Notes: generated from the letters alone by a model not told the origin. A stretch of 64,000 bases of DNA from Chelydra serpentina (GCA_037349315.1 JBAIAC010000027.1:22050501-22114500), one strand, 5' to 3'. Positions 10,397 through 21,060 are shown, counted from the stretch's first letter. A program made the numbers and translations.

Positions 10397-11105
10397 TAGG
10401 GTCGCCAACTTTCTAATCGCACAAAACCGAACACCCTAGCCCCTCCCCTCCCCCAAGGGCCCGCCCCTGCCCCACCCCTTCACAAGGCCCCTCCCCCCAC
10501 TCACTACATTCCCCCTTCCTTGGTGGCTCGCTCTCCCCCACCCTCTCTCACTTTCCCTGGGCTGGGGCAGGTAGTTGGGGTGTGGGAGGGGGTGAGGGCT
10601 CCGGGTGGAAGTGCTGGCTCTGGGATGGGGCTGGGGATGAGGGGTTTGGGGTACATGAGGGAGCTCCAGGTGGGGGATGGGGCTGAGGGATTCGGAATGT
10701 GGGAGGAGGCTGCGGGTTGAGGCGGGGGTTGGGGTGTGGGAGGGATGAGGGCTCTGGGCTGGGGGTGCTGGCTCTGGGGTGGGGCCGGCGATGAGGAGTT
10801 TGCGGCGGGACCCTAGGCTGGGGAGGGCAGAAGGCTCTGTGGCGGGCACTGCTCTCACCCTCAGACACCACCCCCCAGCTCCCATTGGCTGCTTCCCGGC
10901 TAATGGGAGTGTGGAGCTGGTGCTCGGGCAGCGCGCAGAGCCCTGTGGCCTCCCGCCTGGGAGCCGGACCTGCTGGCTGCTTCCGGGGCTCAGCGCGGTG
11001 CTGGAACCTGTAGGGACTAGCCTGCCTTAGCCCTGCAGCACCGCCGACCGGACCTTTAATGGCCCGGTCGCGGTGCTGACTGGAGCCGCCAGGGTGTTCC
11101 TGTGA
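10397..11105 (-). repeat. GC-rich dispersed repeat, copy C
   Basis: Begins AGGGTCGCCAACTTTCTAAT and continues as the reverse complement of the family at 58177-59673. The interior has degenerate GGGGTTGGGGTGTGGGAGGG-type units. The far end (about 11020-11105) carries CCGGTCGCGGTGCTGACTGG. This copy has only a few internal units, whereas the copy at 58177 has about 22. Class unknown. Confidence 0.65.
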
Positions 11106-11389
11106 GGGCTCTCTTTCCACCGGCCTGTGGGGAATGGGGACAGTAGGCCTGTGCTCTGTACGTGCAGCGGGGGGTGAACAGGGAGAAGGGGCTGGCTCAG
11201 GCCCCAAAAGTCCTCGCTGTTGGCACTGGCAGCGTTGGTCCATGGACAGCAAAGGGGAGCAGACAGGCCCTGCGTGGAGCCGCTCCAAGGGGCCTATGGC
11301 TGCTCCAACTTAACGCTCTCCGTGCTGGCTCCTTGCTCAGTTCCCCTGCACCTGCGGTCATGAGCAGCAGCTGAGCACTTTGCTGGTGC

Positions 11390-11660
11390 AGTGGGGTAAC
11401 GCAGGGCCAGCGCTTTCACTAGGTGACCCTAGGCGGTCGCCTAGGGCGGCAGGATTTGGGGGGCGGCATTTCGGCGGTCACACATTTCCCGGTGGCGATT
11501 CGGTGGCAAGAAAAGTGGCCACCGAAATGCCGCTGAGAACGCTGCCAGTGCTGAGAACGCAGCTTCAGAGGAGCTGCCGCCGAAGCGCCGCCGATTACAG
11601 CGGAGGAGGGCTGCCGCCTAGGGCAGAAAAAACCCTGGCGCCGCTACTGGGGTCATGTCT
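11390..11660. repeat. Palindromic GC-rich repeat, possible MITE
   Basis: Contains an exact 20-bp palindrome CCCTAGGCGGTCGCCTAGGG (11427-11446) followed by GGCGGC-rich text, and near 11610-11645 a partly complementary end (GCCGCCTAGGGC, CCCTGGCGCC). The paired ends suggest a non-autonomous DNA element. I do not see a clear target duplication. Confidence 0.4.
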
Positions 11661-11781
11661 GTGGCCGGCTGCATGTGGCCTTGGAGAGCGGCTCTCTGCA
11701 TATGCACAGAGCAGAATCCGGCCTCAGTGCAGGCTGGTCTCTGCTTCACGGGTGGACAAACCCGGCTCAGAAGGGACCTCC

Positions 11782-12563
11782 TGTCACGGACTCACAGGTC
11801 ATGCCCTCTCTTGGCCCCGTGCGGTCCGTGGGGGGTGCCCCTTTCAGTGAGACAGCCCTTCTCGGGGGTCCACTCTCTCTCGGGGTCCAGCCCCTCCACC
11901 TCCTGGAGCCGCACCTCTCTGAGCCTTAGCTCTCTGTCTCTCGCCGTGGGCCCCCACAGGGAGTCCACGCACTCTGGACCCCCGGCCTCCACCCCCAAAG
12001 GGGACGATGCAACCCTGTTCTCTAGACCAGAGTGACTCTCAGCCAGCGTAAAACAGGAGGGTTTATTGAGCGTTGAACACAACACAGGAACTCTCAGGGC
12101 CTCAGGCCTGGCCTCCCCCCAGCCCAGCACATCCAGCTCTCTCCTGTATCCCGGTGGGCTCTGCCTGCTTCCTCTCTCCAGCCCAGAGCCCCCTGCTTCC
12201 CAGCTGGGCTGTGGATATCACTGGCCCCAAGCCCCACCTCTGTCCATTGTCTTCTCTCCAGGTAAACAGCCCTGCAAACAGGGTTGTCTGGGCCTCTTCT
12301 CTGTCTCTGGCCCCCCGTGGCTGGAACCGGTTGGTTAGGCCCCCGGGCTCCTCTCTTCGCAGCCTATTGTTCTCCCACTGGCCAGAACCGGGTCCCCAGT
12401 TCCCTCGCCAGTCCCCTGTAACAACAAACTGCCTCTCCCATCACCTCGTTAAACCCGTAACACCCAGGGAAACTGAGTCCCACCCCCTTTGCATGTAACC
12501 CTAGGAACCAAGAAAACCCCCATAGGCAACAAGGAAAACAGGAAACTCCCCCATGCCGTCACA
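11782..12563 (-). repeat. 3' LTR of the Gmr1-like element
   Basis: On the minus strand it begins TGTGACGGCATGGGGGAG directly after a purine tract (GGGGGAGAGA, 12573-12564), the likely polypurine tract, and ends CCGTGACA. A polyadenylation signal AATAAA is intact (12062-12067 on the minus strand). Length 782 bp. Confidence 0.85.
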
Positions 12564-12599
12564 TCTCTCCCCCGTTCGAGTCTGAACGGAGCAGGGTCA

Positions 12600-13535
12600 C
12601 CTATCCAGTGATCTGGGGAAGTTCAGGGCCCCCGCTTCATGATAAAGCGTCCGCTATAACATTGGCACTCCCCCTCACATGGGCCACCTCCATGACATAA
12701 CCCTGGAGGAGAAGGCTCCATCTCAGCAGTTTGGCACTAGCCCCTTTCAACTGGTGCAGCCACGTCAGAGGTGATGGTCAGTGTACACCGTGAAGCGTCG
12801 CCCAAATAGATACGGCTGCAGTTTTTTGAGGGCCCACACCATGGCCAGGCATTTCTTTTTTATGGCCGCATAGTGCTGCTCCCGGGGCAGCAGCTTCTTG
12901 CTCAGGTACACAACGGGGTGTCTCACCCTCTTAGTATCAGTTTGCATCAGCACCGCACCCAGCCCCATGTCTGAGGTGTCGGTGAACACCAGGAAGGGTT
13001 TGTTAAAGTCCGGGTTTACCAGCACCGGGCCCTGGATAAGTGCCCCCTTCAGTGCACAGAGAGCCCTCTGGCACTGCTCGGTCCAGATCACCTTGTCCGG
13101 CTTCCCCTTCCTACAAAGCTCTGTCAGGGGAGCTGCCAGGGAGCTAAAGTGGGGTACAAACCTCCAGTAGTACCCCGCCATCCCAATGAAAGCCTGGACC
13201 TGCTTCTTAGTCTGGGGAGCGGGCTAGTCCTTGATTGCCTCCACTTGGGCCGGTTCCTACCTTGTGGCCCAGGTAGGACACCTCTGCCATCCCCACCTTG
13301 CACTCTTCAGTTTTTATGGTCAGTCCTGCATCCTGGAGGCGACCCAGCACCCTCTGATCTCTGCGTGCTGGGCAGGGGTTAACTGGTCTGAGAGGGGAAT
13401 TGATTCCAGAGAGGGGTCAGCCCCAGCTTCAGGGAGGAGTCCCACCAGGGGATCCTCTTCCTTCTCCTCCCACTGCTCACACACAGCCAGCACCAACTTC
13501 TCCCTGTCTCAGGATGGTTTCATCATGTTGACATG
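12600..13535 (-). pseudogene. RT remnant and RNase H of the Gmr1-like element
   Basis: From 13535 downward the frame encodes a linker, then LTPAQHAEIRG, and jumps to a segment matching the end of the palm (KLKSARWGWQRCPTW in a shifted frame). The RT core with its YxDD box is absent. The thumb and connection follow (MAGYYWRFVPHFSSLAAPL) and then RNase H, open at 13181-12765. RNase H Asp residues are visible in FLVFTDTSD and TVYTDHHL, but the central acidic pair reads KKKCLAMVWAL, where related elements have glutamates. A frameshift lies near 12763. The deletion of about 150 residues and these changes make it non-functional. Confidence 0.8.
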
Positions 13536-13717
13536 ATATACCCGGTGGCTGTGAGCCCCCAGTTGGACAGTTCCACTACATACTTTACCTCGTTTACCTG
13601 TCTGATGACCTTGAAGGGGTCATCCCAGGCAGCTTGCAGCTTGTTCTTCCTCACAGGGATTAGGAGCATCACCGGGTCCCCGGTGGCATAGGAGCGGGCA
13701 CGCGCTGAGCGGTCGTA

Positions 13718-14783
13718 TCAGACCTTCTGCTTCCTCTGTGCCCTTGCTAGGTTTCCCCTAGCCAAGCCTATGAGCTCCTTAAGCTTTTTCCGGAAAGTCA
13801 GTACATACTTCACCACTGATTCTCCATCGGGAGAGGCCTTCCCCTCCTGCTCAGCCCTCATCAAGTCCAGGGGTCCCCTCACTCTCCTCCCATACAGCAA
13901 CTCAAACGGGGAAAACCCTGTGGATTCCTGGGGCACTTCTCTGTATGGGAACAGCAGGTGAGGTAAGTACTTGTCCCATTTCTGCGGGTGCTGGTCCATA
14001 AAGGTTTTCAGCATCCTCTTTAAGGTCCCATTGAACCTCTCCACCAGCCCGTTGGACTGGGGGTGGTATGCCGAGGCGCAGATGTGTCGGACCCCACACT
14101 TTTCCCACAAGCTCTGGAGCAGGGTTGACATGAAGTTAGACCCCTGGTCTGTAAGGACCTCTTTGGGGAACCCCACTCTGCTGAAGATGGTCAGCAGCGT
14201 GTCTGCCACGGTGTCTGCCTCGATAGAGGACAAGGCCACCGCCTCGGGGTAGCGTGTAGCAAAATCTACCACCACCAGAATGTATTTCTTCCCTGTCCGG
14301 GTCACCCTGCTGAGGGGCCCCACTATGTCCACAGCCACCTTCTGGAAAGGCTCCTCTATGATGGGCAAATGTCTCAGAGGGGCTTTACCCTTATCCCGGG
14401 CCTTCCCCGCCCTCTGGCAGGAGTCACAGGACCTGCAGTACTGTTGGACCACCTCAGAGACCCTGGCCAGTAAAAGTTCTGCAGCAGCCTCTGCCTGGTG
14501 CGACGGATGCCCTGATGCCCCGCAAGGGGATATCATGGGCCAAGTTCAACAGTTTGCGGCGGTACCTCTGGGGGACCACCAATTGCCTACTGGCTTTCCA
14601 GGGATCAGTCTGCCCTGCATCAGCCCATTCCCGATACAGGAATCCCTTCTCCCACAGGAATCTCTCCTGGCGGTCCTCCCCCTTAGATCCGGCACCGCTG
14701 TGGCCAGCCAGGGCCCTCAGCTTCTCCAAGGAGGGATCCTCCTGCAGCTGTATCTGGAATTCAGCTGCTGGGTTTGAGGGCAC
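13718..14783 (-). pseudogene. Integrase of the Gmr1-like element
   Basis: Two overlapping minus-strand frames (14783-14454 and 14536-13718) together encode an integrase; the join near 14500 needs a frameshift. The N-terminal zinc region is partly readable (NLAHDIPL, CRSCDSCQRAGK). The catalytic core keeps all three acids: VAVDIVGPLS, LTDQGSNF and GLVERFNGTL. The C-terminal part (FRKKLKELIGLARGNLARAQ) leads into the GPY/F-type region. It would insert the cDNA into the genome. The frameshift makes it inactive here, but the core is the best-preserved coding block of the element. Confidence 0.85.
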
Positions 14784-15051
14784 TGCCCTGGTTGGTGGTG
14801 CCTCAGTTTCCCCAACATGGGCCGGAGGCTCCGGCCCGGCCCGGTCGAGCCCTACCCTTGGTAACTCGCCCCCCCCGCCCCCCTTGGGAGGTCCTGCATT
14901 CTTCGCTGGCTCTGGCTTGGCGATCTCCTCCCCCTGGCATAGCCCTATTGAGGGCGGCCCCCGGGCCCGGCGGTGCCCCCTCTCGGTGGGCTTTCACCCA
15001 GTTAACACCCAGGGAGGGGTTCTGCTTGGCTGCCGTTTCCTTCATCTTCAG

Positions 15052-16203
15052 GCATTGCGCCACCTTGTGTCCCTTTTGGCCACAGTAATTACATTTCAGG
15101 TCCCTCAAGTCCCATGAGGGGGTCGGCCCGCCCCGGCATTCACGGGCACCCCTGAGTTGGGCCTCCTGGAGTCCCACCTTGGAGAGGTCTCTGGGTGACT
15201 CCCCTTCTGAGTCCCCGATGTGGGTCTCCCTCCTGCCCCCGATCTGCTCTCCACAAACTCATGTGCCAGTGCCCCCGCACTGTGCAGACCTCTGGGCTTC
15301 CGGTCCATTAACCACAGCGTAAGGTCTGGAGGGCAGATGTCGTACAGCGGCTCCAACCCCACCAGGTTATACTCGTCCTCTGTGGTTGCGGCCCCTGCGC
15401 CCTTCCCCCACTTGTGGAGATATTCCCCCAGCAGGTTGGCGACCTCCTTGTAAGTGACACCTGAGGCCTTGCGTACGCCCCGGAATTGTTTCCTGTGCAC
15501 CTCGGGGGTCAGCTCGAACTTCAGCAGCAAAGCCTGTTTGAACAGGTCATAGTCCCCCGTCTCCATCCCATCCATTTGGCTGAATGCCTCGACGGCCTTG
15601 GGACCCAGCAGGGGGGTCAGACAGCAGAGCCTGTCTGAGGGATCAATCCGGTTCAGATCACAAGCCTTCTCAAAGGCTGTGAGATACGCATCGATATCCG
15701 CCCCCTCCCTGAACTGCGGCAGCAGTTTGGTGTCTAGATTCCCCACCCCACTGGCATCTCGGGGCCCTTCCCCACTTACCCCACGGCAGGCCCGCTTGGC
15801 TCACCGCTCCTCCAATTGCAACTCATGCTTCCTCTGTTCCCCCCGGTCCTCTCGTTCTCTCTCTCGGTCCACCAGTCTCCGCTCTCCCAGTTCCAGTTCC
15901 TTCGCTTTCAGCTCCAGCTCCAGTCTCCGCAGCTCCTCTAGGGAGGAACCTGACTGGGGTCTCCCTGTGCGGACTGGGGAGTCGGGTCCGATGCACTCCC
16001 GGTCACTACACAGACTGCCCCACGGCTACTCCGCGGCTCTCCGGGTACCCCGGGAGCCCCACTAGGGTCTGGAGCCTGTTCCTCAGACTGCTCAGTCTCT
16101 ACAACTGAGCAATCAGCTGCTCCTTAGAGAGCCTCCCCACGCTCAGCCCTCTCTCCCTGCACAGATGTGCCAGGTCGCTCTCACGGAGCTGGTTATGGGC
16201 CAT
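15052..16203 (-). pseudogene. Gag of the Gmr1-like element: SAP-like, coiled coil, SCAN-like, zinc knuckle
   Basis: The likely start ATG is at 16203. Residues 8-31 read as a SAP-like motif (SDLAHLCRERGLSVG then RLSKEQLIAQL). A frameshift follows near 16107. A charged coiled-coil stretch lies at about 15975-15800. The frame 15746-15105 holds the capsid-type domain: FKQALLLKFELTPEVHRKQF through DLTLWLMDRKPRGLHSAG, which resembles the vertebrate SCAN dimerisation domain. The zinc knuckle CNYCGQKGHKVAQC (CX2CX4HX4C) is at 15093-15052 in another frame. Vertebrate SCAN domains are known to derive from Gmr1-like gag, so this is a relative of the donor lineage. Confidence 0.75.
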
Positions 16204-16324
16204 TTCCAGGCTGGTTCCTTTCAATCCCCTCATTCTATCGCTGCCAGCCATTCACTGCCAAGCGCCTACGCCCACAGCCAACGGTCTACAGGGTGCATCC
16301 GCCAACCGTCCTCTGCTACTACGT

Positions 16325-16520
16325 TGTCACGGACTCACAGGTCGTGCCCTCTCTTGGCCCCGTTCGGTCCGTGGGGGGTGCCCCTTTCACTGAGACAGCC
16401 CTTCTTGGGGGTTCACTCTCTCTTGGGGTCCAGCCCCTCCACCTCCTGGAGCCGCACCTTTCTGGATAGTTCCACTACAGTTCCGGTTGGACAGTTCCAC
16501 TACATACTTTACCTAGGAGA
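16325..16520. repeat. Rearrangement junction: truncated 5' LTR plus displaced internal piece
   Basis: 16325-16464 matches the U5 end of the LTR on the minus strand and stops abruptly. 16486-16514 is a 29-bp exact match to 13562-13590, from downstream of the integrase, in the same orientation. A 12-bp direct repeat AGTTCCACTACA (16468-16479, 16493-16504) lies at the join. GGAGA at 16516-16520 then precedes the inverted LTR and resembles the end of the polypurine tract. Confidence 0.8.
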
Positions 16521-17304
16521 TGTGACGGCATGGGGGAGTTTCCTGTTTTCCTTGTTGCCTATGGGGGGTTTTCTTGGTTTCCTAGGGGTTGCATGCAAAG
16601 GGAGTGGGACTCAGTTTCTGTGGGTGTTACGGGTTTAACGAGGTGATGGGAGAGGGAGTTTGTTGTTACAGGGGACTGGCGAGGGAACTGGGGACCCGGT
16701 TCTGGCCAGTGGGAGAACAATAGGCTGCGAAGAGAGGAGCCCGGGGGCCTAACCAACCGGTTTCAGCCACGGGGGACCAGAGACAGAGAAGAGGCCCAGA
16801 CAACCCTGTTTGCAGGGCTGTTTACCTGGAGAGAAGACAATGGACAGAGGCAGGGCTTGGGGCCAGTGATATCCACAGCCCAGCTGGGAAGCAGGGGGCT
16901 CTGGGCTGGAGAGAGGAAGCAGGCAGAGCCCACCGGGATACAGGAGAGAGCTGGATGTGCTGGGCTGAGGGAGGCCAGGCCTGAGGCCCTGAGAGTTCCT
17001 GTGCTGTGTTCAACGCTCAATAATCCCTCCTGTTTGACGCTGGCTGAGAGTCACTCTGGGCTAGAGAACAGGGTTGCATCGTCCCCTTTGGGGGTGGAGG
17101 CCGGGGGTCCAGAGTGCGTGGACTCCCTGAGGGGCCCACGGCGAGAGACAGGCATGCTAAGGCTCAGAGAGGTGTGGCTCCAGGAGGTGGAGGGGCTGGA
17201 CCCTGAGAGAGAGTGGACCCCCAAGAAGGGCTGTCTCACTGAAAGGGGCACCCCCCACGGACCGCACGGGGCCAAGAGAGGACACGACCTGTGAGTCCAT
17301 GACA
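16521..17304 (+). repeat. Inverted second LTR of the Gmr1-like element
   Basis: Full-length LTR (784 bp), TGTGACGGCATGGGGGAG to CATGACA, highly similar to 11782-12563 but inverted relative to it. Its polyadenylation signal reads AATAAT (17019-17024) instead of AATAAA. Its outer edge abuts the CCTCC duplication. Confidence 0.85.
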
Positions 17305-17309
17305 CCTCC

Positions 17310-17740
17310 CACCTCCTGTTGAACCTGCTCTCGGCTGCCAGGGTGCCAGAGCAGCCCGGCCCAGGGCCCTCACCACAGGCGCTGCCCGGAGGACACACTG
17401 CTGGAGGATGCTGGGGCTGGGCCTGGCTCCCAAACACTCATCCTGCTGCAGGCTTCAGGACTTTCCAGGGCTGCTTTTCCCTGGATTGAATTTCTCGCCA
17501 CAGCCCCAATCCTGTCAGCGAGGCAGGCTGGGGTCACCCTGTGCCTCCTAGATCCAGACATTTCCTCAGAGCCACTTGGAGGATGCTACTTGTAAGATCT
17601 CCAGCTTCCCCCCCGACCCCGGCACCCTCCATCCTCATCTTCAGCATGTCCTGCGATTCTAGTCCTGTCCTCCAGCCCTCACGGGTCTGCCCTGTAACTC
17701 TCCTGTGATCCAGTCTGGGCCTGTTCCTTTCACCCCACAG
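17310..17740. other. No gene seen
   Basis: No supported coding frame. Confidence 0.4.
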
Positions 17741-17744
17741 CTCT

Positions 17745-18175
17745 TCTGGTGCCCCTCACTCCCGACCCGCAGCCCCTGCTAGCCCAGCCCTGGGCTCCCC
17801 CGAGCTCTACCAGTGCCCCTCAATCCCGACCCACAGCCGTGTGCTATCCCAGCCCTAAACTCCTCCCGAGCTCCACTGGTGCCCCTCACTCCCGACATGC
17901 AGCCCCCTGCTATCCCCTGCACTTCCCCCAGCTCTGTCCGTGCCCCTCAGTCCCGACCCACCGCCCCTGCTATCCCAGCCCTGGACTCCCCCGAGCTCTA
18001 CCAGTGCCCCTCAGTCCCGACCCACAGCCGTGTGCTATCCCAGCCCTGAGCTCCCCCCGAGCTCTGCTGGTGCCCCTCACTCCCGACATGCAGCCCCCTG
18101 CTATCCCCTGCGCTTCTCCCAGCTCTGTCCATGCCCCTCAATCCCGACCCACCGCCCCTGCTATCCCAGCCCTGA
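17745..18175 (+). repeat. Tandem repeat with three-unit higher-order structure
   Basis: Seven units of 61-66 bp, each starting near GTGCCCCTCA-TCCCGAC, at about 17752, 17815, 17880, 17940, 18003, 18069 and 18130. Units 1, 4 and 7 are alike (CCCCTGCTA), 2 and 5 are alike (AGCCGTGTGCTATCC), and 3 and 6 are alike (CATGCAGCCCCCTGCTA), so the higher-order period is about 189 bp. That period is close to a multiple of three, which keeps a long spurious frame open. Confidence 0.85.
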
Positions 18176-19175
18176 GATTCATGAGCAAAGACTGGGAATC
18201 ATGTGGGGTTCTGTGATGCCCAAATGGGAACTAGGATGAGACCTCCCATAGCCCCCCAACCAGTCCCCTAGATCTAGTATATGGTTAAAACTTGCCTTCA
18301 GCCAAGGAAAGACAAGGGCAGGGCACCGCCTGGGGTGACAGCAATGAAGACTCCTGGAGTGAGCGAGCCGTGTGCCCTGCTGCCCCCTCTATGTTAGGGG
18401 CACCCCACTCCCTCCTGGATTCAGTCTGTCTCTGCAAGAGTGTGCCCATGGGGCTGGTGCCCCCACCCCAGCTCCTGTGGGGTGAGGACAACATGGGGAG
18501 GGGAGCTGGAGCTGAGAGACAGAAGGGGGCATGGAGAGGTGCAAGGGGCAGTGCCCCTGTGCACAGCGTAGCCCAGGCAGGGTCTGCCTAGGGACAGCAG
18601 GATCTCCGACAGCCCTGTGGCCCCGGTGAACACAGCTCAGATGTCGCTGTCTGAGCCTGAGCAGCAGAGCTCCGCTCCCAGAAAACAACTCCGGGTCCTG
18701 CCCTCGCCGCCTCTCATTCCCGTGGGCAGCTGCTGGGGCCAGACCTCCGCCAGCTGTGTCTGCGGCAGCCAGGCCAGCTGTGTCTGCACAACTCCCTGCT
18801 GGCCGCACTGCAGCACGTGGGCTGAATGAGAATGAGCACGCAGAGCGGGGGGGAATCGGGGCTGGTGGGGAGCTGAGGGCTGGGTATGGGGCCTGGCTGC
18901 CCCAGCCTCACCATGTCCCAGAGGACAGGGCCTGCTGGGAACCCCGCATCCACATATGCCTTTACATACAGGGACGGGGAAAGAGCCCCTCACGCCAGAT
19001 GTTTACATGCCCCTTGACCCCGTGTTCTCTCCCGGCAGGTTCTGTCTGGGTCACAGGGACGGGACTGATCAGACTCAAAGACTCCGGCTGTTTAGCTGCT
19101 CCAGACTGAACAGTGACGTGATCGCAGTGTAGCCGGACCTTCTCGGGGAGAAAACACGGGGGAGTGAAGGGCTCT
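18176..19175. other. No gene seen
   Basis: Open frames on both strands are short and lack domains. I see no repeat that I can name. Confidence 0.4.
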
Positions 19176-19460
19176 TGACTCGAACAGAGAAAGGCAGAAC
19201 AAGAACCAACGGCTGGAACCTCAAGCCAGATACCTTCAGATATGAAATTGGGCAAAAAATGTTACCACTGAAGGAGATCAACCACTGGGGCAAACGCCAG
19301 GGAAGTGGTGGATTCGCCATCGGTTGGGGCCTCAGCCAGACTGGCCCCTTGCTGGAAGTTCTTGGGCTCCATGCAGGGGGAGTGTGACGGCCTCTGCTAT
19401 GCGGAGGATCAGATCTAATGGTCCCTTCTGGCCTTGAGCTCTCTGAATCTGTGGCTGAAT
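19176..19460 (+). mobile_element. Old CR1 3' region
   Basis: Degenerate CR1 tail of an older subfamily: AGGCAGAACAAGAACCAACG, a middle block with GTGGTGGATTCGCCATC, and GATCTAATGGTCCCTTCTGG near the end. No coding capacity remains. Confidence 0.6.
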
Positions 19461-20700
19461 CTGAGAAGCCCTGGAGGCAGGAGCTCAGCCCTTCTGTAAC
19501 CCTCCAGCCTCAGGCATGGGGAGCTGCTTCCTGTGGCTCTCAGTTCCCGGTGCCTCAGTCATCAGCTGCTGCTCCAGCCTTGGCCACCTCGCCCAGCTCT
19601 GCTGAGGCCTTGGCCCATGTTGTGAGGCCCCGAGGGGAGCCCACGGGTGCTGGGTTCTGCAGCCCGGGCAATGCAGAGCTCTGTTCAGTCTGGCCCATCC
19701 CCATCTGCACCCCTGGCTAATGTCCCTTCCTGGTTTGCTGCAGGCCCCAGCATCGGGTTCGCAAACATGCAGGGCCCCAGTGCCGAAATTCAGGGCAGGG
19801 CCAGGCAGAGCTGCCCCAGTGGAGCCTGGAGGCCTGGGCGCAGGCACTGAGGAGGCAGAGACGGATGGTGCCTCCTCCCTCAAGCTGGAGTCTGGGCAGA
19901 GGCTGCTGGCCTGGGTGGGCTTTAGGAGAAAGGCCTGAGCCTGGCTGGTCTCAGAGCACCTGGCATCTTGCCCCTTCTCAGGGGGCAAAGCCAGTGGGCG
20001 AAAGGGGAGTGGCCACCATGCTGCCTGGCTGAGCTCTGGCAGGAGGTGGTGACGCTGCTTCTGTCCCCCCGTCCGCACGTGCCCAGTTACCCTTCGGTGA
20101 CTCCTGAGCCCCGTTAAAGCATCAAGTGCCCCCAGTCATTGCACTCAGCTCCCTGGCTCTGCTCACCCCGGTCCAGCCCCCAGAGCCGGACTGAGAGTTC
20201 TCCTGGACAAGGATGGAGGGTTAGCACTGCTCCCTGCAGCCCCCAGCACCAAGGCAACCCTCTGGACTCCTGCAGCCAGGCCCCTGACCCAGTGCGTGCC
20301 CCAGGTGAGAGCCTCAAGCAGGCTGTACCCCTGCCCAGGGGTGGGGTGGTGGGTCTGGGCACTGAATATGGGTGTGTATCGGGGGGGGGGTGCGGCTGTG
20401 GGAGCAGCCCCGTTGCCTGAGCCGCCTAGTCACATTCCCTGGGTTACACCCCATGGAGATTGTGGAAGTTCTTGCACCCAGGTGGGCTGCAGCAAGAGCC
20501 TGTGTGCTGCCCAGCGCTTGCACCAACCCCCCTCCTCGGCGGCCCAGCCAAGAACCGTCCTGGGAGCGGGGCTGGGGGACTGGGCTGCATCCACAGCCAC
20601 ACCTGGGCTGGGACTCCGAGCGGGGCAGGGGGCTGCTGGCTACAGTGGGACATGGCCAGCTGGGGTGAGGGCAACAGATTTACTGTCGCTGGGAAGAATT
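19461..20700. other. No gene seen
   Basis: GC-rich sequence with overlapping frames on both strands and no recognisable domain. A G-run is at about 20380-20390. Confidence 0.4.
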
Positions 20701-20715
20701 ACAGTGCATGTGTGT

Positions 20716-20792
20716 GCACGTACACACAGACACAGACACAGACACACACACACACACACACACAGACACACACACACACACAGACCCTTGGA
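20716..20792. repeat. CA microsatellite with CAGACA interruptions
   Basis: ACACAGACACAGACACAGAC grades into pure (AC)n and back. Simple sequence; the frames across it are artefacts. Confidence 0.9.
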
Positions 20793-20879
20793 GGAGCCCC
20801 ACAGAATGCGCATGCACCCCCACTCCCCCACACATGGAGGAGTCCCACATCACCACAGACTCCTACCCCCAAGGGAGAA

Positions 20880-21060
20880 CAGCGCCCATAGCGTGTCATG
20901 CACACCTTGGACACAGTGGGACAAAGCTTCCTCCCCAGAGAGACACACCAGACTTGTTCATCCTTTAATGCCCCGCCAGGAATGGCTGCTGTGAGCGTAA
21001 ATCGGGTATTTACACATGGTGCCAATTAGTGGCTGACCACTGTAACGCAGTTTAACATCT
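20880..21060 (-). repeat. Putative 3' LTR piece of the second Gypsy element
   Basis: Shares CAGAGAGACACACCAGAC and TTTAATGC-type blocks with 41885-41935, where a gag of the same kind lies next to it. A purine tract on the minus strand (AGAGGGGAAGA, near 21060-21069) would be the polypurine tract. The outer edge is not defined. Confidence 0.45.

Larger units (their letters stand above)
11782..17304 (-). mobile_element. Gmr1-like Gypsy retrotransposon with inverted outer LTRs
   Basis: The whole unit is flanked by an exact 5-bp duplication CCTCC (11777-11781, 17305-17309). Minus-strand order is gag (16203-15052), integrase (14783-13718), then RT remnant and RNase H (about 13535-12600). Integrase upstream of RT is the diagnostic order of Gmr1-like Gypsy elements; the ordinary Gypsy order is RT-RH-IN. 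The left LTR (11782-12563) is in the expected minus orientation. Only 140 bp of the expected 5' LTR remain (16325-16464), and then a full LTR lies in the opposite orientation (16521-17304), so both outer edges are U5 ends. The protease and the RT core are missing. Confidence 0.85.

Noticed and set aside
13718..14536. A domesticated integrase gene (272 codons)
   Set aside because: It lies in frame order within a Gypsy element bounded by LTRs and a target duplication; the N-terminus is frameshifted.
16521..17304. An independent solo LTR unrelated to the Gypsy element beside it
   Set aside because: Its outer edge shares the CCTCC duplication with the far end of that element, and its inner edge keeps a few bases like the polypurine tract. 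Independence is less economical but not excluded.
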